From: Syntrophaceae bacterium
GTDB lineage: Bacteria; Desulfobacterota; Syntrophia; Syntrophales; UBA2185
Direction of reading: 5' to 3'
Assembly (NCBI GenBank): GCA_003508565.1
Contig: DNUI01000018.1
Coordinates: 1-9,624 of the forward strand
DNA: 9,624 nt
Each line of letters starts with the position of its first letter. The stretch's first letter is position 1. The position numbers and the translations under genes are program-made. The notes below the pieces were generated by a model. The model was not told the origin of the DNA. It saw only the letters and a program-made list of their open reading frames with translations, and did not search any database. Shown one piece after another: positions 1 through 8,213 of the stretch.

Positions 1-19
1 GTATTGTATAGTAGCTCCT

Positions 20-3000
20 ATGGTTGTACTCTCAGATTATATTATCGGAGAAACACTTTATAAAAGCAGCAAATCTCTCATTTGCCGCGCCCACCAGAAA
101 GAAGATAACCGCACAGTCGTTCTCAAAATATTAACAGAAGATCATCCTACACCTGAAGAAATTGCAAAATTCAAACGGGAATACTGGATTGCTCACAGTT
201 TAAATCCAGGTTCAGCCGTCGTTGAGAACTCACCATCCCCAGTTGTGGCAACCTACAACCTGCACAAGCATGAGCATGGTTTTCTGATGATAATGGAAGA
301 CTGCGGTGGAGAATCACTCGATAGATGGGTGAAACCCGGAGGTATGAAATTAACAGACGACGGCATGGTCTTTTTCCTGAAACTTGCCATTAATGTAACG
401 GAGGCATTAGCCAAAATCCACCAACACCACATTGTTCATCTGAACATCAACCCATCTAACATAATTTTTAATGCTACTACCTCTCAGGTTAAAATTATTG
501 ACTTTGGTATAGCTGCACTCCTTTCGAGAGATAAACCAACATTCAGCAAGCCGAATGTAATTGAAGGTACATTGGAATACATTTCTCCGGAACAGACAGG
601 ACGTATGAATCGAGTGGTTGACTATCGCGCAGACTATTATTCACTGGGAGCAACATTTTATGAATTGCTAACGGGACATGTGCCCTTCTCAACCAGGGAT
701 CCCTTGGGTCTTGTACATAGTCACATCGCAAAACAACCAGCGTCGCCACACGATTTGAGGCCAGAAATCCCAAAGGCTGTTTCAAAAATTATTCTCAAAC
801 TTCTTTCTAAAGACGCTGATGACCGTTACCACTCGGCTCTTGGTCTCCGCAACGACCTTGAAGAATGCTTATGCCAATGGCAAAAAAGGGGTGTTATCGA
901 ATTATTCCCTCTTGGAAGGCACGATATTTCAATCCGTTTCCAGGTTCCATTAAAGTTGTATGGACGTGAGCAAGAAATAGAATCACTCCTCGCCGCTTTT
1001 GAGCGTGCATGCGCGGGGACCATAGAGATAATGCTTGTATCTGGACCTGCCGGTATTGGCAAGACAGCCTTGATTCAAGAAATCATCAGGCCTGTGACAC
1101 GCCGTCATGGATACTTTGTATCAGGTAAGTTTGACCAGTTTCAAAGCAACGTCCCATACTCCGCATTGATTAAGGCATTTCAATCGCTGATCCGGCAACT
1201 ATTAACGGAAGACGAATCATCCGTTACAAAATGGCGTGATATTATTCAGTCAGCGATGGGAATAAACGGCCAAGTGATTGTTGATGTGATCCCTGAAATA
1301 GAATTGATTATCGGAACACAGCCACCCCCGTCTAAACTATCACCTGAAGAAGCACAAAACCGTTTTCGCATTGTGTTTCAAAGCTTTGTCGGGGTGTTCA
1401 CAAAGATTGAGCATCCTTTCGTGATGTTCCTTGATGATCTGCAATGGGCCGATGTAGCCTCTCTGAATTTAGTAGAACAGCTGTTGACGACGCCTGACAA
1501 TCAGTACCTTTTTTTCATCGGATCATACCGTGACAACGAATTGTCCTCGTCTCATCCTTTCATTCGGGTTCAGGATCAGATAATTAACTCAGGTGTGACC
1601 GTAAGCAGCATCGTTCTTGGACCGCTGAACCTGATGAATATTGTCTGCTTGATAACCGATAGCTTTCACTGTATCTCTGACCAGGCCCACCCTCTTGCCG
1701 AATTGATTCTGGCAAAAACTGACGGCAATCCCTTCTTTCTGATTGAGTTCCTAAAAAACATATATGCAGAGGGCCTTATCACATTTGACTTCTACCATGG
1801 TGTTTGGCAGTGGGAATTGGCAGAAATCCAGTCACGTGGCATTACAGAGAATGTCGTCGAATTGATAACAAGCAATATGGAGCAATTGCCACCTGAAACA
1901 CAGGAGATATTGAAGCTGGCGGCCTTAATTGGAAATACATTTGACCTGAAGTCATTGGCATACGCGCACAAAAAAACATCCGGCTCCACTGCAGATGATC
2001 TATCGCCAGCGATCAAAGCCGGGTTAGTCATACCAATGAGCACTACATACATGAGCCCGCCGGGGATTACTGGTTTAGCGGCTGAAACCATGCCAGAATA
2101 TACATTTTCCCACGATCGGATTCAGCAGGCAATCTATTCATTGATTCCGCCTGATGAACAAGAGGCTCTTCATTGGAAGATCGGCCAGCTTTTGTTGCAG
2201 AATACGCAACCACATGAGCGGGATGTAAGGCTCTTTGACATTGTGAATCAGTTAAATCAGGGACGAAAACTGATAAACGATCAGCCAGGGCTCTATGAAC
2301 TTGCTGAATTAAATCTGCTGGCCGGGAAAAAAGCAAAGTCCAATGCAGCATACAGCTCAGCATTTTCCTACTTAAGGGCGGGTATTGAAATTTTAAGAAG
2401 TGATAGATGGGAAACACAGTACAACCTTTCGATAGAGCTATTCATGGAAGCATCAGAAACAGCCTACCTGAGTGGAGACTTTGAGTCCATGAAGCACATT
2501 GTTGAGGAAGTTTTAAAGAATGCTAAGGGTTTGTTAGACAAGGTTAAAGTGTATGAAGTCATGATTCAGTCCTGTATCGCGCAAAACAAGCAACTGGATG
2601 CTGTTAAGATTGCGCTTCCTATCCTGGAACGCTTGGGAGTGAAGATCCCCGCAAAACCAAACATACTTCACATCTTACGTGGATACCTTACCACAAGAAT
2701 GGCTCTGGCAGGAAAGCACATTGAAAACTTAATTGACATGCCTGTGATGACTGACCCCTATAAACTGGCCGCAGTGCGTATCCTCACGAAAATTGGCTCT
2801 GCTGCATATATAGCAGCTCCTGACCTGATGCCATTGCTGATATTCAAAGGAGTAACTTTATCCATAAAACACGGAAATGCTCCCGAGTCTGCATTTGCAT
2901 ATGTTGCGTACGGGTTGATTCTCTGCGGGAAAATCGGAGATATCGAGTCTGGCTATAAATTTGGAATGCTTGCAAAACGTCTCATTGAACGGTTCGATGC

Positions 3001-6000
3001 AAGAGGGTTGAAAACAAGGACTCTCTTTTCATTTGACTCTTTCATCAGACACTGGAAGGAACATCTGCGGGAAACCTTAAATCCTCTCCAAGAGGGATAT
3101 GAAAGTGGTATAGATACGGGAGACCTGGAATTTGCGGCTCGTTGCATCCACGCCTTCTGTAACCGTTCTTTCTTTGTGGGCGTAGAGTTGGAGGAAGTGG
3201 AACGCAATATGACCGCGCACTGGAGGGCCGTATGTCTGCTTAAACAAGAGTCCCCCTTACGATTTTTTGAGCCCTTTCACCAGATTGTTTTGAATCTACT
3301 TGGTCGAAGTAATACCCCTCACCAAATAGTTATTGAAAGTTTTGACGAAAAGCGAATGACATCACTGGATGATGAGGATAACAGGGTATTCGCTTTTTAT
3401 TTATACCTCAGTAAACTCATTCTTCATTACCTTTTTGAAGAAATTCCTCAAGCCGTTGAAAATGCAAAAATGGCTGAAATATACTTGGAAGGCGCTCTTG
3501 CATCGGCACCGCAACCATTATTCCATTTATATAGTTCACTGGCGAGGCTTGCTGTCTATGATTTATCATCCAAGGCCGAGCGAAGACGTATTCTCAGAAA
3601 AGTCGCCGCTAACCTGAAGGGACTTAAGAAATGGGCTCATCATGCACCGATGAATTATCAGCACAAATTCTACCTTGTGGAAGCCGAACGAAGCCGCATA
3701 TTGGGCCAGTGCATGGAGGCAGCTAAGTATTACGACAAAGCTATTGATCTGGCGCGCGAGAACGCATATTACAACGAAGAAGCCCTTGCGTATGAGCTTG
3801 CAGGCAAGTTCTACCTTTCACAAGGGCAAACAAGAATAGCACAGTCATATCTGCAAGAGTCCCTTTACGCTTATCTACGCTGGGGCGCTGTGGCCAAAGT
3901 GAAAGATTTAGAAACGCGATACCCCAATCTCCTTGTTCATGCAAAGGACAGCTCCTCTGCGAACAGATCAGCTTTTACCACAGGTACTATTCAGAAGCAG
4001 GATGGCCGAACCCTGGATCTCACGGCGGTAATCAAAGCATCACAGGCCATTTCCGGTGAAATTGTTTTCAAGCGGCTATTGACTAAGTTGATGTCAATCC
4101 TTATTGAAAATGCCGGAGCCCAAAAAGGACTTCTTGCATTGGAGAAAGATGGTACGTGGGTTACCGAAGAAGAAAGCGCAAGCTCCGTCATTAATTATGT
4201 GGCCCGCACACATGAATTTTTGGTGTTAAACGATGCGACCAACGAGGGGGCATTTTTTCTTGATCCTTACATTGTATCCAGGCAGCCTAAATCAATCTTG
4301 TGTATGCCCCTTCTCCATCATGGCAGTTTGTGCGGTATTCTTTACCTCGAAAATAACCTGACCAAGAACGCATTTACACCTGAGAGGCTGGAAGTATTAC
4401 GCCTCCTTTCCGGCCAGATGGCAATTTCAATTATTAACGCTAAACTGTATGACGAATTGGAATTGCGTGTCCAGGAACGAACATCCGAGTTATCAGATAC
4501 CAATGCGCTTTTGAAGCAAGAGATTATTGAGCGTGAGCGGGCAGAAGAAGCTCTTAAAGTATCTCAACAACAATTTGCAGATATTATAAACTTTTTGCCT
4601 GATGCAACCTTTGTTATTGATAATAAAAATGAAGTTATTGCATGGAACCAGGCGATTGAAGAGATGACGGGCATCAAAGCAGGAGATATTATAGGGAAAG
4701 GGAATTATGAATATTCCTTGCCGTTTTACGGGACCCGCAAGCCGATGCTTATTGACAAGATATTCGGATATGACACAGGGGACGCGGATAGATATCCTTT
4801 TATTAAGAAAGAGGGGGACATTCTTTTAACCGAATCGAATGTACCCTTAAGAGGAGAGATGCATGTACTTTGGGCAAAAGCGAGGCCGCTATATGACAGC
4901 AGAGGTAATATTGTCGGCGCAATTGAATCTATTCGTGATATCACAGAGCACGAGCGGGTAGAGGCCGAACTTCTTCAGGCAAAGGAGGTTGCTGAGGAAG
5001 CGTGCCATGCGGCTGAAACTGCCAACCGCTCCAAAAGCTCCTTTCTGGCCAATATGAGCCATGAAATCAGGACACCTTTAAATTCTATTATTGGATTTAC
5101 CAATTTGTTATCGGACACAGAAATATCAACCAAACAGCGTGACTACCTGCAGAAAATACTATTTTCATCCCAGAACCTACTTGGTATTATTAATGATATC
5201 CTCGATTTTTCCAAAATTGAAGCAGGCAAACTTGATTTAGATAATACTGATTTTGAACCTCAACGCATTATGGATAATATCTATAATATGTTTTGTGACA
5301 GTGCTACTGAAAAAGGGATTATATTGAACATTTCCATATCTCGCAATGTTCCTTCCATAGTGGTGGGGGATCCTTTACGGCTGTGGCAGGTACTCATCAA
5401 TCTGGTAAATAATTCAATCAAATTTACTGCAACGGGAGAGATTATAATTTCTGTCGATCTTGATAGTATGGATGCGCAAAAAGCTCGGCTTCTTTTCTCT
5501 ATTACGGATACGGGTATTGGCATACCTCAGGAGTCATTGATAAAAATATTTGAAACCTTTACTCAGGCCGATGGATCCGTGACCCGCAGATTTGGCGGCA
5601 CAGGTTTAGGACTCAGCATTTGTAAAGGACTTATAGAGATGATGGGTGGTGAAATATGGGTAGAGAGCACTCTTGGCAAAGGAAGCACTTTTTATTTTAC
5701 GGCCGATTTTAATCATCGTCCTAATTATGAGCATAAAATAAAAAACGGTATTACCCAAGCAGAAATAATTAAGAATATATGTGGCGCTGAAGTTCTCCTC
5801 GTTGAGGATAATATTATCAACCAGCAAGTAGCAAAACAGATCCTCGAAGGCGCCGGATTAACAGTTATTGTCGCCAATAACGGCATAGAAGCCTTGGAAG
5901 CGGTTCGTCTCCGCAAATATGACGCAGTGCTCATGGATGTTCAAATGCCTCTAATGAGCGGATATGAAGCTACCCGTCTAATTCGAGGTGATCCCCTGAC

Positions 6001-6574
6001 AATGAATTTACCCATTATTGCCATGACTGCTCATGTTATGCAGGGAGCAAACGAGGAATGTCTCGCTGCAGGAATGAATGACTATATTTCAAAGCCAATC
6101 GACAGAAATGTCTTGCTATCTGTTCTCAACCGGTGGGTGAAACCAAAATATCTAAACGTGGAAAATAAGTCTGAAACGTCATGTCGAGAAGCAAAAGACG
6201 AATCTATCGAACTGACTCTTCCTGATACATTGCCTGGTATCGATATCTCATCTGCACTCAAGAGACTGGGAGGCAACGCCAAACTGCTGTCCAGACTCTT
6301 AAAAATGTTTACACGCGATTACGCTGGTTCTACAGAAGAGATTAAAGCTGCTCTGAATAGCAACAACATGGAAAAAGCAGTTCGCCTTGCTCATACGGTG
6401 AAGGGTGTAGCCGGGAATCTTTCAGCAGAAGAGCTTCGTTTGGCTGCATCTGAGTTAGAAAAGAGCATCATGCAACAACCCCGAGATTCAGTAGATAGCC
6501 TCTTGGAAATTTTTGACAGGTACTTACGACAACTGATAGCATCGCTCCACTTTATAGAACCGAAGTTACCATGA
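20..6574 (+). CDS. Giant Ser/Thr-kinase-like / AAA ATPase / GAF / PAS / hybrid histidine kinase with receiver and Hpt
   Basis: This is a predicted cytoplasmic multi-domain sensor kinase of 2184 aa with no obvious membrane segment. Domains in order: protein-kinase fold, about 7-285 (Lys36 in VVLK, catalytic-loop HLNINPSN at 140-147, DFG 161-163, SPEQTGR); STAND/AAA-type ATPase from about 311 (Walker A GPAGIGKT 342-349, Walker B LDDLQWAD 471-478); long alpha-helical TPR-like region, about 730-1310; GAF, about 1334-1478; signalling coiled coil, about 1483-1517; PAS, about 1518-1640; HisKA with phosphoacceptor His1681 (SHEIRTPLN); HATPase_c (N-box around Asn1798, DTGIGIP from Asp1830, GGTGLGLS 1859-1866); receiver (acidic pair 1929-1930, phospho-Asp1973, Lys2025); Hpt with His2125 (AHTVKG). 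The architecture matches the known trifunctional Ser/Thr kinase/ATPase/histidine kinase family. The catalytic Asp of the kinase loop is Asn142, and the GAF looks shortened. ATG 20 is chosen because family members begin just before the kinase fold. No clear Shine-Dalgarno is visible, and no in-frame stop lies in the 19 upstream bases, so an earlier start outside the window is possible. Confidence 0.95.
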   Translation: MVVLSDYIIGETLYKSSKSLICRAHQKEDNRTVVLKILTEDHPTPEEIAKFKREYWIAHSLNPGSAVVENSPSPVVATYNLHKHEHGFLMIMEDCGGESLDRWVKPGGMKLTDDGMVFFLKLAINVTEALAKIHQHHIVHLNINPSNIIFNATTSQVKIIDFGIAALLSRDKPTFSKPNVIEGTLEYISPEQTGRMNRVVDYRADYYSLGATFYELLTGHVPFSTRDPLGLVHSHIAKQPASPHDLRPEIPKAVSKIILKLLSKDADDRYHSALGLRNDLEECLCQWQKRGVIELFPLGRHDISIRFQVPLKLYGREQEIESLLAAFERACAGTIEIMLVSGPAGIGKTALIQEIIRPVTRRHGYFVSGKFDQFQSNVPYSALIKAFQSLIRQLLTEDESSVTKWRDIIQSAMGINGQVIVDVIPEIELIIGTQPPPSKLSPEEAQNRFRIVFQSFVGVFTKIEHPFVMFLDDLQWADVASLNLVEQLLTTPDNQYLFFIGSYRDNELSSSHPFIRVQDQIINSGVTVSSIVLGPLNLMNIVCLITDSFHCISDQAHPLAELILAKTDGNPFFLIEFLKNIYAEGLITFDFYHGVWQWELAEIQSRGITENVVELITSNMEQLPPETQEILKLAALIGNTFDLKSLAYAHKKTSGSTADDLSPAIKAGLVIPMSTTYMSPPGITGLAAETMPEYTFSHDRIQQAIYSLIPPDEQEALHWKIGQLLLQNTQPHERDVRLFDIVNQLNQGRKLINDQPGLYELAELNLLAGKKAKSNAAYSSAFSYLRAGIEILRSDRWETQYNLSIELFMEASETAYLSGDFESMKHIVEEVLKNAKGLLDKVKVYEVMIQSCIAQNKQLDAVKIALPILERLGVKIPAKPNILHILRGYLTTRMALAGKHIENLIDMPVMTDPYKLAAVRILTKIGSAAYIAAPDLMPLLIFKGVTLSIKHGNAPESAFAYVAYGLILCGKIGDIESGYKFGMLAKRLIERFDARGLKTRTLFSFDSFIRHWKEHLRETLNPLQEGYESGIDTGDLEFAARCIHAFCNRSFFVGVELEEVERNMTAHWRAVCLLKQESPLRFFEPFHQIVLNLLGRSNTPHQIVIESFDEKRMTSLDDEDNRVFAFYLYLSKLILHYLFEEIPQAVENAKMAEIYLEGALASAPQPLFHLYSSLARLAVYDLSSKAERRRILRKVAANLKGLKKWAHHAPMNYQHKFYLVEAERSRILGQCMEAAKYYDKAIDLARENAYYNEEALAYELAGKFYLSQGQTRIAQSYLQESLYAYLRWGAVAKVKDLETRYPNLLVHAKDSSSANRSAFTTGTIQKQDGRTLDLTAVIKASQAISGEIVFKRLLTKLMSILIENAGAQKGLLALEKDGTWVTEEESASSVINYVARTHEFLVLNDATNEGAFFLDPYIVSRQPKSILCMPLLHHGSLCGILYLENNLTKNAFTPERLEVLRLLSGQMAISIINAKLYDELELRVQERTSELSDTNALLKQEIIERERAEEALKVSQQQFADIINFLPDATFVIDNKNEVIAWNQAIEEMTGIKAGDIIGKGNYEYSLPFYGTRKPMLIDKIFGYDTGDADRYPFIKKEGDILLTESNVPLRGEMHVLWAKARPLYDSRGNIVGAIESIRDITEHERVEAELLQAKEVAEEACHAAETANRSKSSFLANMSHEIRTPLNSIIGFTNLLSDTEISTKQRDYLQKILFSSQNLLGIINDILDFSKIEAGKLDLDNTDFEPQRIMDNIYNMFCDSATEKGIILNISISRNVPSIVVGDPLRLWQVLINLVNNSIKFTATGEIIISVDLDSMDAQKARLLFSITDTGIGIPQESLIKIFETFTQADGSVTRRFGGTGLGLSICKGLIEMMGGEIWVESTLGKGSTFYFTADFNHRPNYEHKIKNGITQAEIIKNICGAEVLLVEDNIINQQVAKQILEGAGLTVIVANNGIEALEAVRLRKYDAVLMDVQMPLMSGYEATRLIRGDPLTMNLPIIAMTAHVMQGANEECLAAGMNDYISKPIDRNVLLSVLNRWVKPKYLNVENKSETSCREAKDESIELTLPDTLPGIDISSALKRLGGNAKLLSRLLKMFTRDYAGSTEEIKAALNSNNMEKAVRLAHTVKGVAGNLSAEELRLAASELEKSIMQQPRDSVDSLLEIFDRYLRQLIASLHFIEPKLP

Positions 6575-7003
6575 GTAATTACAAAATAGGCAGCAATTGA
6601 CATGAACATTGAGTGGTAAAATATTGAGATAATATGCTGGAGTATGTAAGAAGTTTTGATATTGAGAATAGTAAACTTCTTTTAAATTTATGTCCCGAGT
6701 TGATTGGCAGAATAAATCACTATAGAAATTCTTTTCGATATTGAGCATTACATGGTGCAAATGAAGATAATCTCCGTAACTGTTATGCATATCTTTAAAT
6801 TCTGGTTGTTATAGCAAGGAAATAATGGGATTTGAAGAAGATATCTTGTATTATTCCACAAAATCCCTCAAATCCGTATAAACATTTTCTTCGTTATGAT
6901 GCTATGAAAAATCTATCCAGCTAATAATTGGGGAGCTGTTAAATAATACAATCACTGAAGACATCGTTTCATACAACTAGTGAAGATGGATACATACTAA
7001 TGT
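6575..7003. other. AT-rich intergenic spacer, no convincing gene
   Basis: The spacer separates the giant kinase gene from the response regulator. No open frame here has a credible start, ribosome site and protein-like translation. It contains a 9-bp inverted repeat at 6648-6681, three exact copies of the 8-mer ATATTGAG (6621, 6659, 6738) plus one near copy (ACATTGAG at 6606), a 10-bp palindrome AAGATATCTT at 6838-6847, and paired GGGATTTGA/TCAAATCC elements between 6827 and 6875. I could not pick a sigma-70 promoter with good -35 and -10 boxes at normal spacing, although a regulator promoter is expected somewhere here. Confidence 0.6.
6648..6684 (+). terminator. Possible weak terminator after the giant kinase gene
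   Basis: AAGAAGTTT at 6648-6656 and AAACTTCTT at 6673-6681 are perfect 9-bp inverted arms with a 16-nt loop, lying about 75 nt after the stop codon. The descending arm runs into a short T-rich tract. The stem has only two G/C pairs and the T tract is short, so efficient intrinsic termination is doubtful. It could instead be a chance hairpin or a protein-binding site. Confidence 0.3.
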
Positions 7004-7010
7004 GGAGGAG
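7004..7010 (+). promoter_or_regulatory. Strong Shine-Dalgarno GGAGGAG that fixes the response-regulator start
   Basis: GGAGGAG lies 9 nt upstream of ATG 7020. An in-frame GTG at 7002 overlaps this motif and has no ribosome site of its own, so ATG 7020 is the better start. This removes six residues from the longest open frame. Confidence 0.8.
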
Positions 7011-7019
7011 ATTATTGAG

Positions 7020-8051
7020 ATGAATGATAATTGTGTTTTTATGGAACAGCAAGAAGAACCCGTAGTACTTATTGTAGACGACACCCAGATAGATATTGAT
7101 ATTTTGTCTTTTGCACTAAGCAGGAAGAACTTTCGTATTTCCGTTGCCATGAACGGCTTACACGCATTGGATATGGTCGGAAAGGTTTCCCCGGATATTA
7201 TTCTCCTGGACATTGTAATGCCGGAAATGGATGGTTTTGAATTATGTAAAATATTAAAGGACTCTGCAGAAACAAAGGATATTCCTGTCATCTTTTTAAC
7301 TGTAAAAGATGAAACTGATGATATTTTAATGGGATACAGATCCGGAGCCGTTGATTATGTTACAAAGCCCTTCAATTCTGAAGAATTGCTGGCGAGGGTA
7401 TGTACCCACTTGGAATTAAAGAAAAAAAGAGATACTGAACAGGAACTTATTTCTATGCTAAAAACCTCGCTTGAGGAACGCGAGCGGGCAGAAGAAGCCC
7501 TTCAGCAGGCACATGATAATTTAGAGCGTTTAGTACAGGAGCGCACCGCTGAGCTCTTGATAAAAAACAAACAGCTTATGGATGAAATTGAGGAACGCAA
7601 GCGTGTTGAGGCCTCCCTGGAAAGTAAATCTCAAAAACTCGAGGAATTTAATACTGCTTTAAAGGTCTTACTCGAACAGAGAGAAAGGGACAAAGACGAA
7701 CTAGAAAAGTGGGTTCTCTCAAATATCAAGAACCTCATTATACCGAATGTTGAAAAATTAAAAAGACTCAGCGCAAAAACCAAATCTTCATCTTACGTAA
7801 ATATCCTTGAAATAAATCTGAAAGACCTTACCTCTTCATTTTCGCAAAGGTTATCTTCACGATATATCAATCTTACAACAAAAGAAATTCAGGTCGCTAA
7901 CCTCGTTAAGGAGGGAATGACCAGCAAAGATATATCAGAACTAATGAATGTCTCAGAAAGAACAATTGATTTTCACAGAAAAAACATTAGAAACAAGCTT
8001 GGGCTTAATAAAAAAAGAAACCTTAGAGCAAGTCTTTTAAATATTTCATAA
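7020..8051 (+). CDS. Response regulator: receiver, long coiled coil, LuxR-type HTH
   Basis: This is a 343-aa predicted transcription factor, numbered from ATG 7020. Residues about 15-130 form a CheY-like receiver with the acidic pair Asp20/Asp21, phospho-Asp64 in LLDIVMPEMDG, Thr94 and Lys116 (TKPF), so all key residues are present. Residues about 134-229 form a long charged coiled coil with two related segments (EERERAEEAL and EERKRVEASL). The C-terminal part (about 210-343) matches a module I know from PAS-LuxR regulators of delta-proteobacteria: an ALKVLLEQRE helix, a helical linker, RLSSRYINLTTKEIQVANLV and a GerE-type HTH (TSKDISELMNVSERTIDFHRKNIRNKLG, about 301-328). At 343 aa it is much longer than the usual roughly 210-aa NarL-type regulator because of the coiled coil. 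Its place after a hybrid kinase that ends in Hpt makes it a candidate output of that kinase; this is inferred. The gene has its own strong ribosome site and a 445-bp upstream spacer, so it may have its own promoter. Confidence 0.93.
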   Translation: MNDNCVFMEQQEEPVVLIVDDTQIDIDILSFALSRKNFRISVAMNGLHALDMVGKVSPDIILLDIVMPEMDGFELCKILKDSAETKDIPVIFLTVKDETDDILMGYRSGAVDYVTKPFNSEELLARVCTHLELKKKRDTEQELISMLKTSLEERERAEEALQQAHDNLERLVQERTAELLIKNKQLMDEIEERKRVEASLESKSQKLEEFNTALKVLLEQRERDKDELEKWVLSNIKNLIIPNVEKLKRLSAKTKSSSYVNILEINLKDLTSSFSQRLSSRYINLTTKEIQVANLVKEGMTSKDISELMNVSERTIDFHRKNIRNKLGLNKKRNLRASLLNIS

Positions 8052-8111
8052 TGATAGTTTAGAATGGTACTTGACTTTATATCCAATAATTGAGTTATTG
8101 TTAGGACACTT

Positions 8112-8213
8112 TTATGTTTCTTTGTAAATTAATGAAGCGAAGTCGCTTTCTCTCGACAAAATAATTCTTAATAAATTAATTTCATCTTCTAATATTTGAA
8201 GATCTCTCTTCAG
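8112..8213 (-). pseudogene. Possible frameshifted C-terminal extension of the DHp protein
   Basis: Directly after the stop of the DHp gene, the -1 frame is open for 33 codons to a TAA at 8112-8114. Its translation looks like a real amphipathic helix (LKRDLQILEDEINLLRII) followed by LSRESDFASLIYKET. It has no standard start codon and no ribosome site, and in-frame stops occur just upstream. One extra base near 8212-8213 would join it to the upstream protein and give about 158 residues. It may therefore be the ancestral C-terminus cut off by an indel, or a sequencing error at that point. Thirty-three open codons in AT-rich DNA could also arise by chance. Confidence 0.3.
8134..8150. terminator. 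Short GC-containing hairpin between convergent genes
   Basis: AAGCG (8135-8139) and CGCTT (8144-8148) form a 5-bp stem around a 4-nt loop, extendable by a G-U pair. It is followed on the + strand by a short pyrimidine-rich tract. It lies 83 nt after the regulator stop and is the best terminator candidate in the convergent gap, but it lacks a real U run. It also falls inside the protein-like open frame described at 8112-8213, so it may be only a coding coincidence. Confidence 0.25.

Noticed and set aside
3369..3617. 82-codon + strand frame inside the kinase gene
   Set aside because: It is an out-of-frame shadow of the continuous 2184-codon gene, which reads as a well-conserved helical region through this stretch.
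6566..6790. 74-codon minus-strand frame after the giant kinase gene
   Set aside because: No ribosome site; rich in Tyr, Asn, His and Cys; overlaps the end of the kinase gene; no recognisable motif.
7002..7019. GTG 7002 as start of the response regulator
   Set aside because: The GTG overlaps the strong GGAGGAG Shine-Dalgarno, which is placed 9 nt before ATG 7020. The six extra residues lie before the receiver fold and are not needed.
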